Notes: generated by a model not told the origin, from the letters alone. DNA of 64,000 nucleotides from Jeotgalibaca arthritidis (GCF_011100465.1 NZ_CP049740.1:1093501-1157500), one strand, 5' to 3'; counted from the first letter of the stretch, positions 51,665-62,375 are shown. Made by a program: numbers and translations.

Positions 51665-52120
51665 ATGATTCTTCAAAAGAAAAATGTGTTTATCCTTACT
51701 CTTTTATTGCTACTAGCTTTCTTATCTGCTTGTCAAAAAACGGTAGATTTAGAACCATCGTCGTATCAAGATTCAGACTTAAATCAATTGGATGGTGTGA
51801 CTATGCTAGTGACGCCGACTGAACATCCTGTAACAACCGAATCAATCGCACTAACCATCAAAAATGAATCCAATGAAGAACACTCTTACGGGGTTGAGTT
51901 TAAACTGGAAAAAGAAATAGATGGTGAGTGGTATGAGGTGCCCTTTGAAGGAGAGGTATCTTGGATTATGATTGCTTATATTTTGGAAGCAAACAGTGAA
52001 AATAATGAAACGATTAGCTTTGACTTATTAGATAAGAATACGCTGACTGAAGGAAACTACCGCCTTATTAAACAAATTAGCGGGCAAGCCATTTCGGCAG
52101 CATTTACATTAACAGAATGA
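51665..52120 (+). CDS. Lipoprotein with Ig-like beta domain
   Basis: 151 aa. The lipobox LSAC (Cys about residue 23) follows a basic start and leucine stretch. The mature part (MLVTPTEHPVTTESIALTIKNESNEEHSYGVEFKLEKEIDGEWYEVPF) looks like the small Ig-like domain common in Firmicutes lipoproteins. It lies 11 bp before rsmG and may be co-transcribed. A TATAAT at 51616-51621 could be its -10. Function unknown. Confidence 0.8.
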   Translation: MILQKKNVFILTLLLLLAFLSACQKTVDLEPSSYQDSDLNQLDGVTMLVTPTEHPVTTESIALTIKNESNEEHSYGVEFKLEKEIDGEWYEVPFEGEVSWIMIAYILEANSENNETISFDLLDKNTLTEGNYRLIKQISGQAISAAFTLTE

Positions 52121-52131
52121 GGGAATAATAA

Positions 52132-52848
52132 ATGAATCCAGAACAATTTAAAGACGCACTTGCAAAAGCGGGCGTTAACTTAAACGACCAGCAAATGGTG
52201 CAATATCAACGTTATTATGAATTGCTCGTTGAGTGGAATGAAAAAATTAATTTAACAGCAATTACAGAAAAAGAAGAGGTTTATTTAAAACACTTCTATG
52301 ATTCTGTCACACTAGGCTTGCATGTTGAGGCCTTTCAAACACCGATTTCCTTATGTGATGTGGGAGCTGGTGCAGGTTTCCCAAGTATTCCATTGAAAAT
52401 TGCTTTTCCAGAAATTAAAGTAACGATTGTTGATTCATTAAATAAACGAATCCAATTTTTACAACTGTTAATTGATGAATTAGGCTTAAGTGGTGTCTCT
52501 TGCTTCCATGACCGTGCCGAAACATTTGGTCAAAATCCAAGATTTAGAGCACAGTATGACTTTGTAACAGCTCGCGCTGTTGCGAGAATGAGCGTGTTGA
52601 GTGAGCTTTGCTTGCCATTAGTTAAAAAAGGTGGCTACTTTGTAGCGATGAAGGCAGCAAGTTCACAAGACGAATTGGATGATGCTAAAAAAGCGATCGC
52701 AACACTAGGTGGTAAAATTGAAGAGGATTATGCCTTTGAATTGCCATTAGATGCTGGTGAACGCCACATCGTTATGATTAACAAAACAAAAGAAACACCT
52801 AAAAAGTACCCAAGAAAACCAGGAACACCAAATAAGAGCCCACTATAA
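52132..52848 (+). CDS. rsmG: 16S rRNA (guanine527-N7)-methyltransferase RsmG (GidB)
   Basis: Methylates G527 of 16S rRNA; loss gives low-level streptomycin resistance in relatives. 238 aa. SAM-binding motif [19 protein letters not shown] (about residues 73-91), [11 protein letters not shown], and [10 protein letters not shown]. The start is typical ([14 protein letters not shown]); RBS GAGGGAATAAT. It precedes parA as in Bacillus, but noc is absent and mnmG is distant. Confidence 0.96.
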   Translation: MNPEQFKDALAKAGVNLNDQQMVQYQRYYELLVEWNEKINLTAITEKEEVYLKHFYDSVTLGLHVEAFQTPISLCDVGAGAGFPSIPLKIAFPEIKVTIVDSLNKRIQFLQLLIDELGLSGVSCFHDRAETFGQNPRFRAQYDFVTARAVARMSVLSELCLPLVKKGGYFVAMKAASSQDELDDAKKAIATLGGKIEEDYAFELPLDAGERHIVMINKTKETPKKYPRKPGTPNKSPL

Positions 52849-52988
52849 GCCAATAAAGCAAGCGAAAGGGTATTTTTTTAACAAGCTTTTTGGTACAATA
52901 AGTTGGTATATGAGGACGAGCTTCCTATTAAGTATTTTAGAAACTATACATGAGCGATAAATGATGCAGTCATTTTGAAGAATGCGTA

Positions 52989-53030
52989 AGAGAAAAGATG
53001 CTCATTAACATTTTTTCTCTTTTTTTATTT
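52989..53030 (+). terminator. Terminator-like hairpin in the parA leader
   Basis: AGAGAAAA/TTTTCTCT stem with a 16-nt loop and a T7 run, 28 bp before parA and after a possible promoter (-10 TACAAT at 52894-52899, weak -35). It may end the rsmG transcript or act as a leader attenuator. The rest of the rsmG-parA gap holds no gene. Confidence 0.6.
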
Positions 53031-53057
53031 TGACTAAGAAGAACTGGAGGAAAGTAG

Positions 53058-53822
53058 ATGGCACGGATCATTGCAGTTGCAAACCAAAAAGGTGGTGTTG
53101 GTAAAACAACCACTACTGTCAACCTAGCAGCAGCATTAGCATACTCAGGAAAAAAAGTATTGCTGATTGACAGTGATGCACAGGGGAATGCAACAAGTGG
53201 ATTAGGAATTTCAAAAGCAGATGTAGACAAGGATATTTATGATGTTTTGGTTAACCAGATTTCAATCGCAGATGCCGTTCAACCTTCTTCACGTGAGAAT
53301 TTATGGGTAGTGCCAGCAACGATTCAGTTGGCAGGAGCGGAGATTGAATTAACTAATCAACCCCATCGAGAAGCAAGATTGAGTAAGGCATTGGCAGATT
53401 TAAAAGATGACTATGATTATATCTTCATTGATTGTCCGCCATCATTAGGTCACTTGACCATTAATGCCTTTACAGCAAGTGATGCTGTCTTAATTCCTGT
53501 TCAATGTGAATACTATGCCCTTGAAGGATTAAGTCAGTTACTAAATACCTTCCGTTTAGTGCAAAAGCACTTTAACAAAGATTTGAAAATTGAAGGTGTG
53601 TTATTAACGATGTTGGACGCCCGCACAAACTTAGGGTTTGAAGTCGTTGAAGAAGTGAAGAAATATTTCAAAGAGAAAGTTTATAAGACCATTATTCCAC
53701 GTAATGTTCGTCTCTCTGAAGCACCAAGTTATGGTCAGTCTATTATCGACTATGATATTCGTTCAAAAGGAGCGGAAGTTTACCTAGAACTAGCAAAGGA
53801 AGTGTTAGCAGATGGCGAATAA
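53058..53822 (+). CDS. parA: Chromosome-partitioning ATPase ParA (Soj)
   Basis: 254 aa, chromosomal Soj size. Deviant Walker A KGGVGKTTTTVNLAAAL, Walker A' DSDAQGNATSGLG and Walker B FIDCPPSLGHLT. RBS GAACTGGAGGAAAGTAG. It overlaps parB by 11 bp. Acts with ParB-parS complexes and DnaA near the origin. Confidence 0.97.
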   Translation: MARIIAVANQKGGVGKTTTTVNLAAALAYSGKKVLLIDSDAQGNATSGLGISKADVDKDIYDVLVNQISIADAVQPSSRENLWVVPATIQLAGAEIELTNQPHREARLSKALADLKDDYDYIFIDCPPSLGHLTINAFTASDAVLIPVQCEYYALEGLSQLLNTFRLVQKHFNKDLKIEGVLLTMLDARTNLGFEVVEEVKKYFKEKVYKTIIPRNVRLSEAPSYGQSIIDYDIRSKGAEVYLELAKEVLADGE

Positions 53823-54702
53823 AAATAGCAAAGGCTTGGGCCGCGGCATTGACGCACTATTCAGTAGTTTTGAAGATATTGAACAAATTGACGAGAAAAC
53901 AGAACAGGTTCAAGAAATTAGCTTAGATGACATTCGCCCTAACCCTTACCAACCGCGTAAAACCTTTGACGAAGAGGCTCTAAAAGAGTTAGCCGATTCG
54001 ATCCAATTAAATGGTGTCTTTCAACCGATTATTTTACGTCAATCAAGCGTAAAGGGGTATGAAATCATTGTCGGTGAGCGCCGTGTTCGTGCGTCTCGCT
54101 TAGCAGGGAAAGAAAGCATACCAGCGATTGTCCGTGAGTTTGACGAACAAGCAATGATTGAAATCGCGGTGATTGAGAACTTACAACGTGAAGATTTATC
54201 ACCCTTAGAAGAAGCTGAAGCTTATCAAATGATGAGTGATAAATTGAAACTGACGCAAGCTCAAGTTGCAGAACGTGTTGGTAAGAGCCGCCCATACATT
54301 GCAAACTACTTACGCTTGTTAACTCTGCCAGAAGACGTAAAGGTGTTGCTTCGAAATGGCGATTTAACAATGGGACAAGCGCGCACCTTATTAGGGTTAA
54401 AAGACCAAAAACAGATGAGTGAACTGGCTAAACGAGTTGTTCAAGACGGTATTACTGTTCGTCAATTGGAACAACTGGTACAACAGATGACAGAGCCAAC
54501 TGAGACGAAAGAAAAGAAAAAACGTCAAAAGATTGCAAAACCATCTTATATTTTGGAGAGTGAAGAGCGTTTGATGGATCGTTTTGGGACATCCGTTCAA
54601 ATCACGCCAAAAGGTGAACAAGGAAAGATTGAAATTGAATACTTATCACCAAACGATCTCGATCGTATTTTAGAATTATTAAATGTTGAATTTGATGATT
54701 AG
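53812..54702 (+). CDS. parB: Chromosome-partitioning protein ParB (Spo0J)
   Basis: 296 aa. The N-terminal CTPase/ParB domain has NPYQPRKTFDEEALKELADSI and the GERRVRASRLAG motif (residues about 85-96). The central HTH has LTQAQVAERVGKSRPYIANYLRLL, and a C-terminal dimerisation domain ends in LLNVEF. No perfect parS (TGTTTCACGTGAAACA) was noticed in the window. Confidence 0.97.
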   Translation: MANKNSKGLGRGIDALFSSFEDIEQIDEKTEQVQEISLDDIRPNPYQPRKTFDEEALKELADSIQLNGVFQPIILRQSSVKGYEIIVGERRVRASRLAGKESIPAIVREFDEQAMIEIAVIENLQREDLSPLEEAEAYQMMSDKLKLTQAQVAERVGKSRPYIANYLRLLTLPEDVKVLLRNGDLTMGQARTLLGLKDQKQMSELAKRVVQDGITVRQLEQLVQQMTEPTETKEKKKRQKIAKPSYILESEERLMDRFGTSVQITPKGEQGKIEIEYLSPNDLDRILELLNVEFDD

Positions 54703-54720
54703 AAAGGGGTGCTTCAGCAA

Positions 54721-54924
54721 ATGAATCACAAAGAGTATGACCTTCATGATGTTGTTGAGATGAAAAAACCGCATCCCTGCCAGAGTAACTCATGGGAAAT
54801 CATTCGGATGGGGATGGATATCCGCATCAAATGTCAAAAATGCGGGCAAATGGTTTTGATGCCACGCCGTGATTTTGAGAAAAAAATGAAAAAAGTACTA
54901 ATTAAAGCTGCCGTTGCTGAATAG
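54721..54924 (+). CDS. DUF951 small zinc-ribbon protein
   Basis: 67 aa. YDLHDVVEMKKPHPCQSNSWEIIRMGMDIRIKCQKCGQMVLMPR is the DUF951 signature, with Cys residues suited to bind one metal. ATG 54721 is preceded by GAAAGGGGTG; a GTG at 54709 overlaps the RBS. Conserved between parB and ychF in many Firmicutes; function unknown. Confidence 0.9.
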   Translation: MNHKEYDLHDVVEMKKPHPCQSNSWEIIRMGMDIRIKCQKCGQMVLMPRRDFEKKMKKVLIKAAVAE

Positions 54925-54960
54925 TAACAAAAAGCTTAATAATAGAAAGAGTGGGAAAGT

Positions 54961-56061
54961 ATGTCATTAACAGCTGGGATTGTAGGGCTACCAAACGTTG
55001 GTAAGTCTACTTTATTCAATGCAATTACAAAAGCAGGAGTCGAAGCCGCTAACTATCCGTTTGCGACCATTGATCCAAACGTCGGTGTGGTTGAAGTACC
55101 TGACAGCCGTCTAAATAAATTAACAGAATTAGTTAAACCAAAGAAAACTGTACCAACAACATTTGAATTTACCGATATTGCCGGAATCGTAAAAGGTGCC
55201 AGCAAGGGTGAAGGATTGGGAAATAAATTCCTAGCAAACATCCGCCAAGTGGATGCTATTTGTCATGTGGTGCGTTGTTTTGAAGATGAGAACATTACTC
55301 ACGTTAGTGGTAAAGTAAGCCCGTTAGATGATATTGAAGTGATTAACTTAGAATTGATTCTTGCTGACTTGGAGTCAGTTGACAAGCGCCATACACGCGT
55401 AAGTAAAATTGCCCGTACGAAAGACAAAGAAGCGCTACAAGAATTAGCCGTTCTTGATAAAATGAAGACTGCCTTGGAAGCTGGAAAACCAGCCCGTACA
55501 GTTGAAGTAACGCCTGAAGAGGAAGTGATTGTTAAAGGCTTGTTCCTATTAACAACGAAACCTGTTCTTTATGTAGCTAACATTTCTGAAGAAGATGTGA
55601 TGGCTGGCGAAGACAACGACATGGTAAAAGAGGTTCGTGAATTTGCGGCTTCTGAAGGTGCAGAGGTTGTTACCGTAAGTGCACGTATTGAAGAAGAAGT
55701 GGCTGATTTAGATGATGAAGAAAAAGCTGAATTCCTAGCAGAAATGGGAATTGAAGAGTCTGGTTTAGACCAATTGATTCAAAAAGCATACACGCTATTA
55801 GGATTAGGAACTTACTTTACTGCAGGTGAACAAGAAGTGCGTGCTTGGACATTCACATTGGGTATGAAAGCACCGCAAGCAGCAGGTATTATTCACTCTG
55901 ACTTTGAACGTGGTTTTATCCGTGCAGAAACAGTGTCGTACGATGATTTAGTATCTTACGGAAACATGTCAGCTGCAAAAGAAGCAGGACGCGTTCGCCA
56001 AGAAGGAAAAGAATATATTGTTGCTGATGGCGATGTTATGCTTTTCCGCTTTAACGTATAA
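54961..56061 (+). CDS. ychF: Redox-regulated ribosome-associated ATPase YchF
   Basis: 366 aa, an Obg-family P-loop NTPase that prefers ATP. G1 GLPNVGKSTLF, G3 DIAGIVKGASKGEGLGNKFL, a helical coiled-coil insert around 130-200, and a C-terminal TGS domain (TFTLGMKAPQAAGIIHSDFERGFIRAETVSYDDL). RBS AAGAGTGGGAAAGT. Follows DUF951 as in relatives. Confidence 0.97.
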   Translation: MSLTAGIVGLPNVGKSTLFNAITKAGVEAANYPFATIDPNVGVVEVPDSRLNKLTELVKPKKTVPTTFEFTDIAGIVKGASKGEGLGNKFLANIRQVDAICHVVRCFEDENITHVSGKVSPLDDIEVINLELILADLESVDKRHTRVSKIARTKDKEALQELAVLDKMKTALEAGKPARTVEVTPEEEVIVKGLFLLTTKPVLYVANISEEDVMAGEDNDMVKEVREFAASEGAEVVTVSARIEEEVADLDDEEKAEFLAEMGIEESGLDQLIQKAYTLLGLGTYFTAGEQEVRAWTFTLGMKAPQAAGIIHSDFERGFIRAETVSYDDLVSYGNMSAAKEAGRVRQEGKEYIVADGDVMLFRFNV

Positions 56062-56086
56062 GAGATCATCCTAGGAGGACTGCAAG

Positions 56087-56779
56087 GTGGCAGAAACGAA
56101 TACGCAACAAACCAAAGAAGAACTACAAGCAGCAAATACAGCATTGTGGGAACAGTTAACAAAACGTAACGAACAATATATGCTTGGTTTAGACAAAGTT
56201 TTAACGGCAGCGAATTACGATGAAGATAAACGTGCGACACTCTACAATCAAATGATGACAGAATTAGCAGAAAATCAAAAAACAGGTGTGACAGCACGCC
56301 AGTTATACGGAACAGTTTCTGAATGCGCAGAACGTATTCTTCAACAACCAGAAGAAGCACCAGGACGCTCGTCAGACTTCCTAATTGCTATGGATGGTGG
56401 CTTATTATTAGGCTCTATGTTCGCTTTAATATCAGGTATTAGCTTGTTTACAGCTGATGGAGCAGATGCACAAAAAGGGATGGGGATTATCAGCTTGCTG
56501 ATTAACTTTATCATTGGTGGTTTAGCGATGTTAATCATTTCTAAATTTACGCCGAATCCTGATGCACCAAAAGGAAAACGTGGCTATGGCAAGTATATTC
56601 TAGCAACAACAGGGGCAATGTTAATATGGATGTTAGCCATGACCTTAGCAACAGCCTTTATTCCAGTAAGCATTAATCGTGCGTTGCCGGCAGTTGCCTA
56701 CTTGATCATTGCAGGTGTGGGCTTTGCAGCTAAGATTTACTTTAAGAAAAGACTCCGCATCACAGGCGGTATTTTCTAA
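56087..56779 (+). CDS. DUF1129 membrane protein
   Basis: 230 aa. A soluble N-terminal helical part (LQAANTALWEQLTKRNEQYMLGLDKVL, residues about 13-40) precedes four helices from about 100 to 220, the DUF1129 pattern. GTG start after AGGAGGACTGCAAG, 25 bp after ychF, so an operon is likely. Function unknown; the pair ychF-DUF1129 is common in Lactobacillales. Confidence 0.88.
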   Translation: MAETNTQQTKEELQAANTALWEQLTKRNEQYMLGLDKVLTAANYDEDKRATLYNQMMTELAENQKTGVTARQLYGTVSECAERILQQPEEAPGRSSDFLIAMDGGLLLGSMFALISGISLFTADGADAQKGMGIISLLINFIIGGLAMLIISKFTPNPDAPKGKRGYGKYILATTGAMLIWMLAMTLATAFIPVSINRALPAVAYLIIAGVGFAAKIYFKKRLRITGGIF

Positions 56780-56784
56780 TAAAT

Positions 56785-56821
56785 AAGAAGAAGTTTGGCA
56801 GTTGCCAAGCTTCTTTTTTTA
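56785..56821 (+). terminator. Intrinsic terminator after the DUF1129 gene
   Basis: AAGAAG-TTGGCA/TGCCAA-CTTCTT stem with T7 run. Confidence 0.88.
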
Positions 56822-56944
56822 TTTGCCGAAATAAGTGAAACACGAACAAATTATAAAAAACAAGGAATGAAAGGCAGTGGAAATGGGCTAAAAACCGAAC
56901 GATAACTTTTTTAAAAATAAAAAATGAGATTTTTCACTTTATTC

Positions 56945-56972
56945 TTGACGCGGCCTTGAATGGGTGTTAAGT
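56945..56972 (+). promoter_or_regulatory. Probable guaB promoter
   Basis: TTGACG (56945-56950), 16-bp spacer and TTAAGT (56967-56972), about 44 bp before the guaB start. The short leader has no recognisable purine riboswitch. Confidence 0.5.
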
Positions 56973-56982
56973 TAGTCATTAA

Positions 56983-58500
<1,518 letters not shown>

Positions 58501-58508
58501 TAGAGATG

Positions 58509-58541
58509 AGATGCTGGGATAAAATCCCAGCATCTTTTTTA
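58509..58541 (+). terminator. guaB terminator
   Basis: GATGCTGGGAT/ATCCCAGCATC stem and T6 run. Confidence 0.92.
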
Positions 58542-58543
58542 TA

Positions 58544-58749
58544 GACTAGGGGATTATAAGTTCAGCCATCAATGTCTAGCTCCCAAGTCCTGACCTAGTG
58601 AAAAAAAGATAAATTTGCCCCATTGCGCGCTTCGCTGCTCGCTAACGCATATCATTCGACTAACCCGCTGAAGCGTGAAGTCTCCTGACAATTCAGGGTC
58701 AAATTTCCTATTTTTTCATAGGCCAAGGCGGACTTGTCCGCTTTTCTTA
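58544..58749. repeat. Dispersed repeat D, long form
   Basis: 206 bp. Its outer 44 and 22 bp are identical to the short form at 12277-12342. The centre (58588-58727) starts and ends at a CCAAG direct repeat and can fold: CCTAGTGAAAAAAAG...AAATTTG pairs with CAAATTT...TTTTTTCATAGG, with a GC-rich hairpin-forming middle. Together with repeat E it fills the 487-bp guaB to response-regulator gap. Confidence 0.88.
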
Positions 58750-58765
58750 GTCTTGTCTATTTATA

Positions 58766-58888
58766 GCGCAAACGTGTTCCAAAAGGCAGCCCCGACATGC
58801 GTTAGCCGAACAATACTCGAATGGTCTACGACCACCCTGCGTTTTTTCGGTCCAACGATTCGGAGCTAAACGCCTTTTGTCACACTCT
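58766..58888. repeat. Dispersed repeat E, short form
   Basis: 123 bp from GCGCAAACGTG to TCACACTCT, homologous to 45869-46055 but without the 64-bp insert. The ends pair (AAAAGGC-GCCCCGA with TTCGGAGC-GCCTTTT). It lies 16 bp after repeat D and just before an extended -10 (TGCTATAAT, 58892-58900) that may drive the two-component genes. Confidence 0.85.
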
Positions 58889-58987
58889 CTATGCTATAAT
58901 CATTGTATAAAATTGTTATTTTCTTAATTATTCCTTTACTTTCATTTGTTAAAATAAGTAGACAAAAACAGAAAAAGAGGTGTAGGC

Positions 58988-59680
58988 ATGGCAAAGATTT
59001 TGATAGTTGATGACGATCATGAAATCGTTGAGCTTTTGAGTATATATAGTAAAAACGAAGGTTACGAAGCAATAAAGGCTTATAACGGTATGGAGGCTTT
59101 GCAACTCTTAAAACAAAACTTAGATATCCAATTAATTATTCTTGATGTGATGATGCCTAAAAAAGACGGCATTAGTGTATTAAAAGAACTAAGAGATCAA
59201 GATAACCATATTCCTGTTTTAATGCTTAGCGCTAAATCAACCGATATGGATAAAATCCAAGGGCTGACATCAGGAGCAGATGACTATGTTTCCAAACCGT
59301 TTAATCCTTTGGAAGTTATGGCTCGTATTAAATCATTGTTGCGCCGCTCCTCAATGGCACAACAAGAAAATGAGCAGAGTATAATTGAAATTGGCCCACT
59401 ACTAATTACTAAGGAATCGCATGAAGTAAAGACACTAACAGGCAAGGAAATCCAATTAACAGCTTTAGAATTCGGTATTTTGTATCTATTGGCAAGCAAC
59501 CCGAATCGCGTATTTAGTGCCGACGAAATATTTGAACGGGTTTGGCTACAAGAAAGTATCGTGTCAGCTAAAACCGTGATGGTCCATGTTAGTCACTTAC
59601 GCGATAAAATTGAAAAAGCGACAGCAGGCGAGAAAGTGATTCAAACCGTCTGGGGCGTAGGCTATAAGATTTCAGAGTGA
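58988..59680 (+). CDS. OmpR-family response regulator (VanR-like)
   Basis: 230 aa. Receiver domain with acidic pair VDDDHEI, phospho-acceptor Asp in ILDVMMPKKDG (about residue 53) and Lys in VSKPF; C-terminal winged helix with LTALEFGILYLLASNPNRVFSADEIFERVW and KTVMVHVSHLRDKIE. RBS AAAAAGAGGTGTAGGC. It overlaps the kinase gene by 4 bp. The position before dacA suggests control of cell-wall D,D-carboxypeptidase. Confidence 0.94.
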   Translation: MAKILIVDDDHEIVELLSIYSKNEGYEAIKAYNGMEALQLLKQNLDIQLIILDVMMPKKDGISVLKELRDQDNHIPVLMLSAKSTDMDKIQGLTSGADDYVSKPFNPLEVMARIKSLLRRSSMAQQENEQSIIEIGPLLITKESHEVKTLTGKEIQLTALEFGILYLLASNPNRVFSADEIFERVWLQESIVSAKTVMVHVSHLRDKIEKATAGEKVIQTVWGVGYKISE

Positions 59681-60828
59681 GAGAGGCCAATAGTGTGTTA
59701 AAAACAAAATTAACTAAGAAAGAATTTGGGGAACTCATCTTTGAAGCGATTGTCACCATGGGGATTATGTACTTTATCTACATGGGGTTGGTCCTTATCT
59801 TCAATCGGGTGGTTCAATCTCCCCCACCAGAACTATTAAAGTGGGATACGTTATGGGAACTAACGTTATTTGTTGATTTGGTGTTAGTCCGATACCGTCG
59901 CTTTATCTTGGTGACAGCGACTATTGTTGCCATGCTATTTACATGGTGGCGGTTGTATCGTCGCTATAAACAAATGCAGCTGCGCCATGTTTTGGATGAA
60001 TTGCGTTATGTGGCGGCAGGTAATTTTGAGCATCGCATCGAAGCTAATTTATCTGGAAATATGAATGATGTTGTTCATAGCATTAACCGCCTTGTTGAAA
60101 GTACGGTTATGGCTATGGAAGAAGAACGAAAAATTGAACAATCTAAAGATGAACTCATTACGAATGTCAGCCATGATATTAGAACACCACTTACATCTAT
60201 TATTGGCTATTTAGGACTCATCGAAGAAGGACAATACAGCTCTGAAGAAGACTTGAAACGTTATATTCATATTGCTTATACCAAGTCCTTGCAGATGAAG
60301 GTACTGGTTGATGATTTATTTGAATATACTAAGGTAAGACAAACCTCGACTCCTTTGACCGTGCAAACTGTTAAACTCGACCGTTTATTAGAACAGATTG
60401 CCGCAGAGTTCGAGTTGGAATCCAGCCGTAAAGAGATGGCGATTGAAGTAGAGATGAAAACCAAAGAGCTACAAATTGAGTTTGATGTCGATAAAATGGC
60501 ACGCGTTTTTAATAACTTAATTTCAAATGCTTTAAAATATGGAAAAGATGGCAACTTGATTCGGATCGAAGCCGATAAGGTAGGTTCAGAAGCCGTTGTC
60601 TCCGTTATTAACAATGGTAAGATGATACCCAAAGAATCACTGGACGAGCTCTTTAATCGCTTTTACCGCGTAGAAGCTTCACGTTCCCAACAAACGGGTG
60701 GCACCGGCTTAGGTTTGGCTATTGCGCAGAGTATTGTGTCGCTTCATGGCGGCTATATTTATGCTGAATCCAACGATAAAGAAACTAAGTTTGTGATGCA
60801 TCTGCCTCTCAAACAAACGAACTGTTAA
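59677..60828 (+). CDS. Membrane sensor histidine kinase (VanS-like)
   Basis: 383 aa. Two helices (about 17-42 and 66-83) enclose a short outer loop of only ~22 residues, so it likely senses within the membrane. A HAMP-like segment (about 90-145) is followed by H-box VSHDIRTPLTSIIGYLG, N-box RVFNNLISNALKYG and G-box GGTGLGLAIAQSIVSLHGG. GTG start overlaps the regulator stop. VanS/PhoR-type intramembrane-sensing kinase; the signal is unknown. Confidence 0.93.
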   Translation: MREANSVLKTKLTKKEFGELIFEAIVTMGIMYFIYMGLVLIFNRVVQSPPPELLKWDTLWELTLFVDLVLVRYRRFILVTATIVAMLFTWWRLYRRYKQMQLRHVLDELRYVAAGNFEHRIEANLSGNMNDVVHSINRLVESTVMAMEEERKIEQSKDELITNVSHDIRTPLTSIIGYLGLIEEGQYSSEEDLKRYIHIAYTKSLQMKVLVDDLFEYTKVRQTSTPLTVQTVKLDRLLEQIAAEFELESSRKEMAIEVEMKTKELQIEFDVDKMARVFNNLISNALKYGKDGNLIRIEADKVGSEAVVSVINNGKMIPKESLDELFNRFYRVEASRSQQTGGTGLGLAIAQSIVSLHGGYIYAESNDKETKFVMHLPLKQTNC

Positions 60829-60867
60829 CTCGCTACGTACGGGTCCACCCGTTAGCGAGTTTTTTTA
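60827..60867 (+). terminator. Intrinsic terminator of the two-component operon
   Basis: AACTCGCTA...GGGT-CC-ACCC...TAGCGAGTT stem with T7 run; the stem begins inside the kinase stop codon. Confidence 0.9.
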
Positions 60868-61001
60868 TTTGAATGCCAAAAAAAGCTGGGAAGTTGTTGT
60901 TTTTTTAAGCAATTTCCGATACCATGAGTAAGGATGTTTGAATGAACATAATGGATAATATATATTTATAGATGCTAATTGAAATGGAGAAGGTTATAGA
61001 A

Positions 61002-62342
61002 ATGAAAATGAATCACTTAAAAAAATGGACAGTCGGCGCTCTTTCAACAGCTATGGTAGCGAGCAGTGTTTTATTTGCACCTGCAGCTTCTGCAGCAGTA
61101 GAGCCTATTACGGTAGATGCGAAAGCAGCTTTCGTTATCGACAATGAAACAAATAAAATTTTATTTAACCAAAACGGTGATGAGTCATTAGGAATTGCTT
61201 CCATGACAAAGATGATAAGTATTTATTTGGTACTAGAAGCGATTGAAGCAGGACAAATTAATTGGGATACACAAGTTCCAATTAGTAGCTACGCATTAGG
61301 CATTAGCCAAGATTATGAATTATCGAATGTACCGTTTCGAGTTGATTTTACATATACTGTAAAAGACTTATATGAAGCGATGCTAATTTATTCAGCAAAC
61401 GGTGCGTCAATTGCTATAGCAGAATTAATTGCTGGGTCAGAGGCTGACTTTGTTGATATGATGACAGCTAAACTAGATGAATGGGGTGTGACAGACTACA
61501 GCATCTATAACTCAACTGGTCTTCCGAACTATTATGCTGATCAATACGGCGAATTGTATCCGGGAGCAGCAACTGATACAGAAAACCATATGACTGCTCG
61601 TGGCGTTGCCGTAGTAGCAGACCATTTGCTAGATGACTACCCAGAAATCATCGAAACATCTTCTATTGTAGAAAAAACCTTTATGGAGGGTTCAGAAGAT
61701 GAAATTAATATGCTAACTTACAACTATATGCTTCCCGGTATGATTTACTACCGTGAAAATGTAGATGGGTTAAAAACAGGAACAACAGATGATTCAGGTG
61801 CATCATTTACGGGAACAGCTGTTGAGAATGATATGCGTATCATTACTGTTTTAATAGGCGCAACTGACAATGAGACACGTTTCATGGAAACAAGCCGTTT
61901 GATGGATTTTGCCTTTGATAACTTTGAAAAAGTAACAGTTATCGAAAATGGCTCAGCTGTTGAGACAGAAGGAACCATTTCTGTTGCTAAAGGTAAGGAA
62001 GAAGAAGTTGGCTTGATTTATGGCAATGATTTGACTGTTGTCACACCAATTGCCGAAGATCGTCAAATTGATACAACCTTAACGCTAAATAAAGATCTTC
62101 TTAATGAAGATGGTATGGTTGAAGCTCCAATTGAAAAAGGAACTGTTGTTGGTAAAGTTGCTGTCTCAATTGAGGGAGATGACTTAGGTTACTTAGGCTC
62201 ACAAAGTGATGAAGTTAGTGTTGCTGTAGCGACAACTGTTGAAAAGGCAAATGCCTTTGCTTTAGCTTGGAGATGGATTGCAAGCACAACTGCTAAAGGA
62301 TGGAACGCAGTAACTGACTTTGTAACAGGTTTTTTCAACTAG
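61002..62342 (+). CDS. dacA: D-alanyl-D-alanine carboxypeptidase (PBP5/DacA)
   Basis: Removes the terminal D-Ala of peptidoglycan stem peptides. 446 aa with a signal peptide (residues 1-30, cut after ASAA), the serine-protease triad motifs SMTK (about residue 67), SAN (about 130) and KTGTT (about 255), a beta-rich second domain and a C-terminal amphipathic membrane anchor (ALAWRWIASTTAKGWNAV). ATG 61002 follows GGAGAAGGTTATAGA; the upstream in-frame ATGs lack an RBS. In Bacillus dacA directly follows guaB; here the two-component system lies between. Confidence 0.95.
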   Translation: MKMNHLKKWTVGALSTAMVASSVLFAPAASAAVEPITVDAKAAFVIDNETNKILFNQNGDESLGIASMTKMISIYLVLEAIEAGQINWDTQVPISSYALGISQDYELSNVPFRVDFTYTVKDLYEAMLIYSANGASIAIAELIAGSEADFVDMMTAKLDEWGVTDYSIYNSTGLPNYYADQYGELYPGAATDTENHMTARGVAVVADHLLDDYPEIIETSSIVEKTFMEGSEDEINMLTYNYMLPGMIYYRENVDGLKTGTTDDSGASFTGTAVENDMRIITVLIGATDNETRFMETSRLMDFAFDNFEKVTVIENGSAVETEGTISVAKGKEEEVGLIYGNDLTVVTPIAEDRQIDTTLTLNKDLLNEDGMVEAPIEKGTVVGKVAVSIEGDDLGYLGSQSDEVSVAVATTVEKANAFALAWRWIASTTAKGWNAVTDFVTGFFN

Positions 62343-62346
62343 TTGA

Positions 62347-62375
62347 TTGACCTTTGCTATTCAGTTTAGTAAAAT
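62347..62375 (+). promoter_or_regulatory. serS promoter
   Basis: TTGACC (62347-62352), 17-bp spacer, TAAAAT (62370-62375), upstream of the T-box leader. Confidence 0.6.

Noticed and set aside
53289..53299. TTCACGTGAG in parA as a parS candidate
   Set aside because: Only the CACGTG centre and few flanking bases match the parS consensus.
54397..54621. 74-codon frame opposite parB
   Set aside because: Antisense shadow without RBS.
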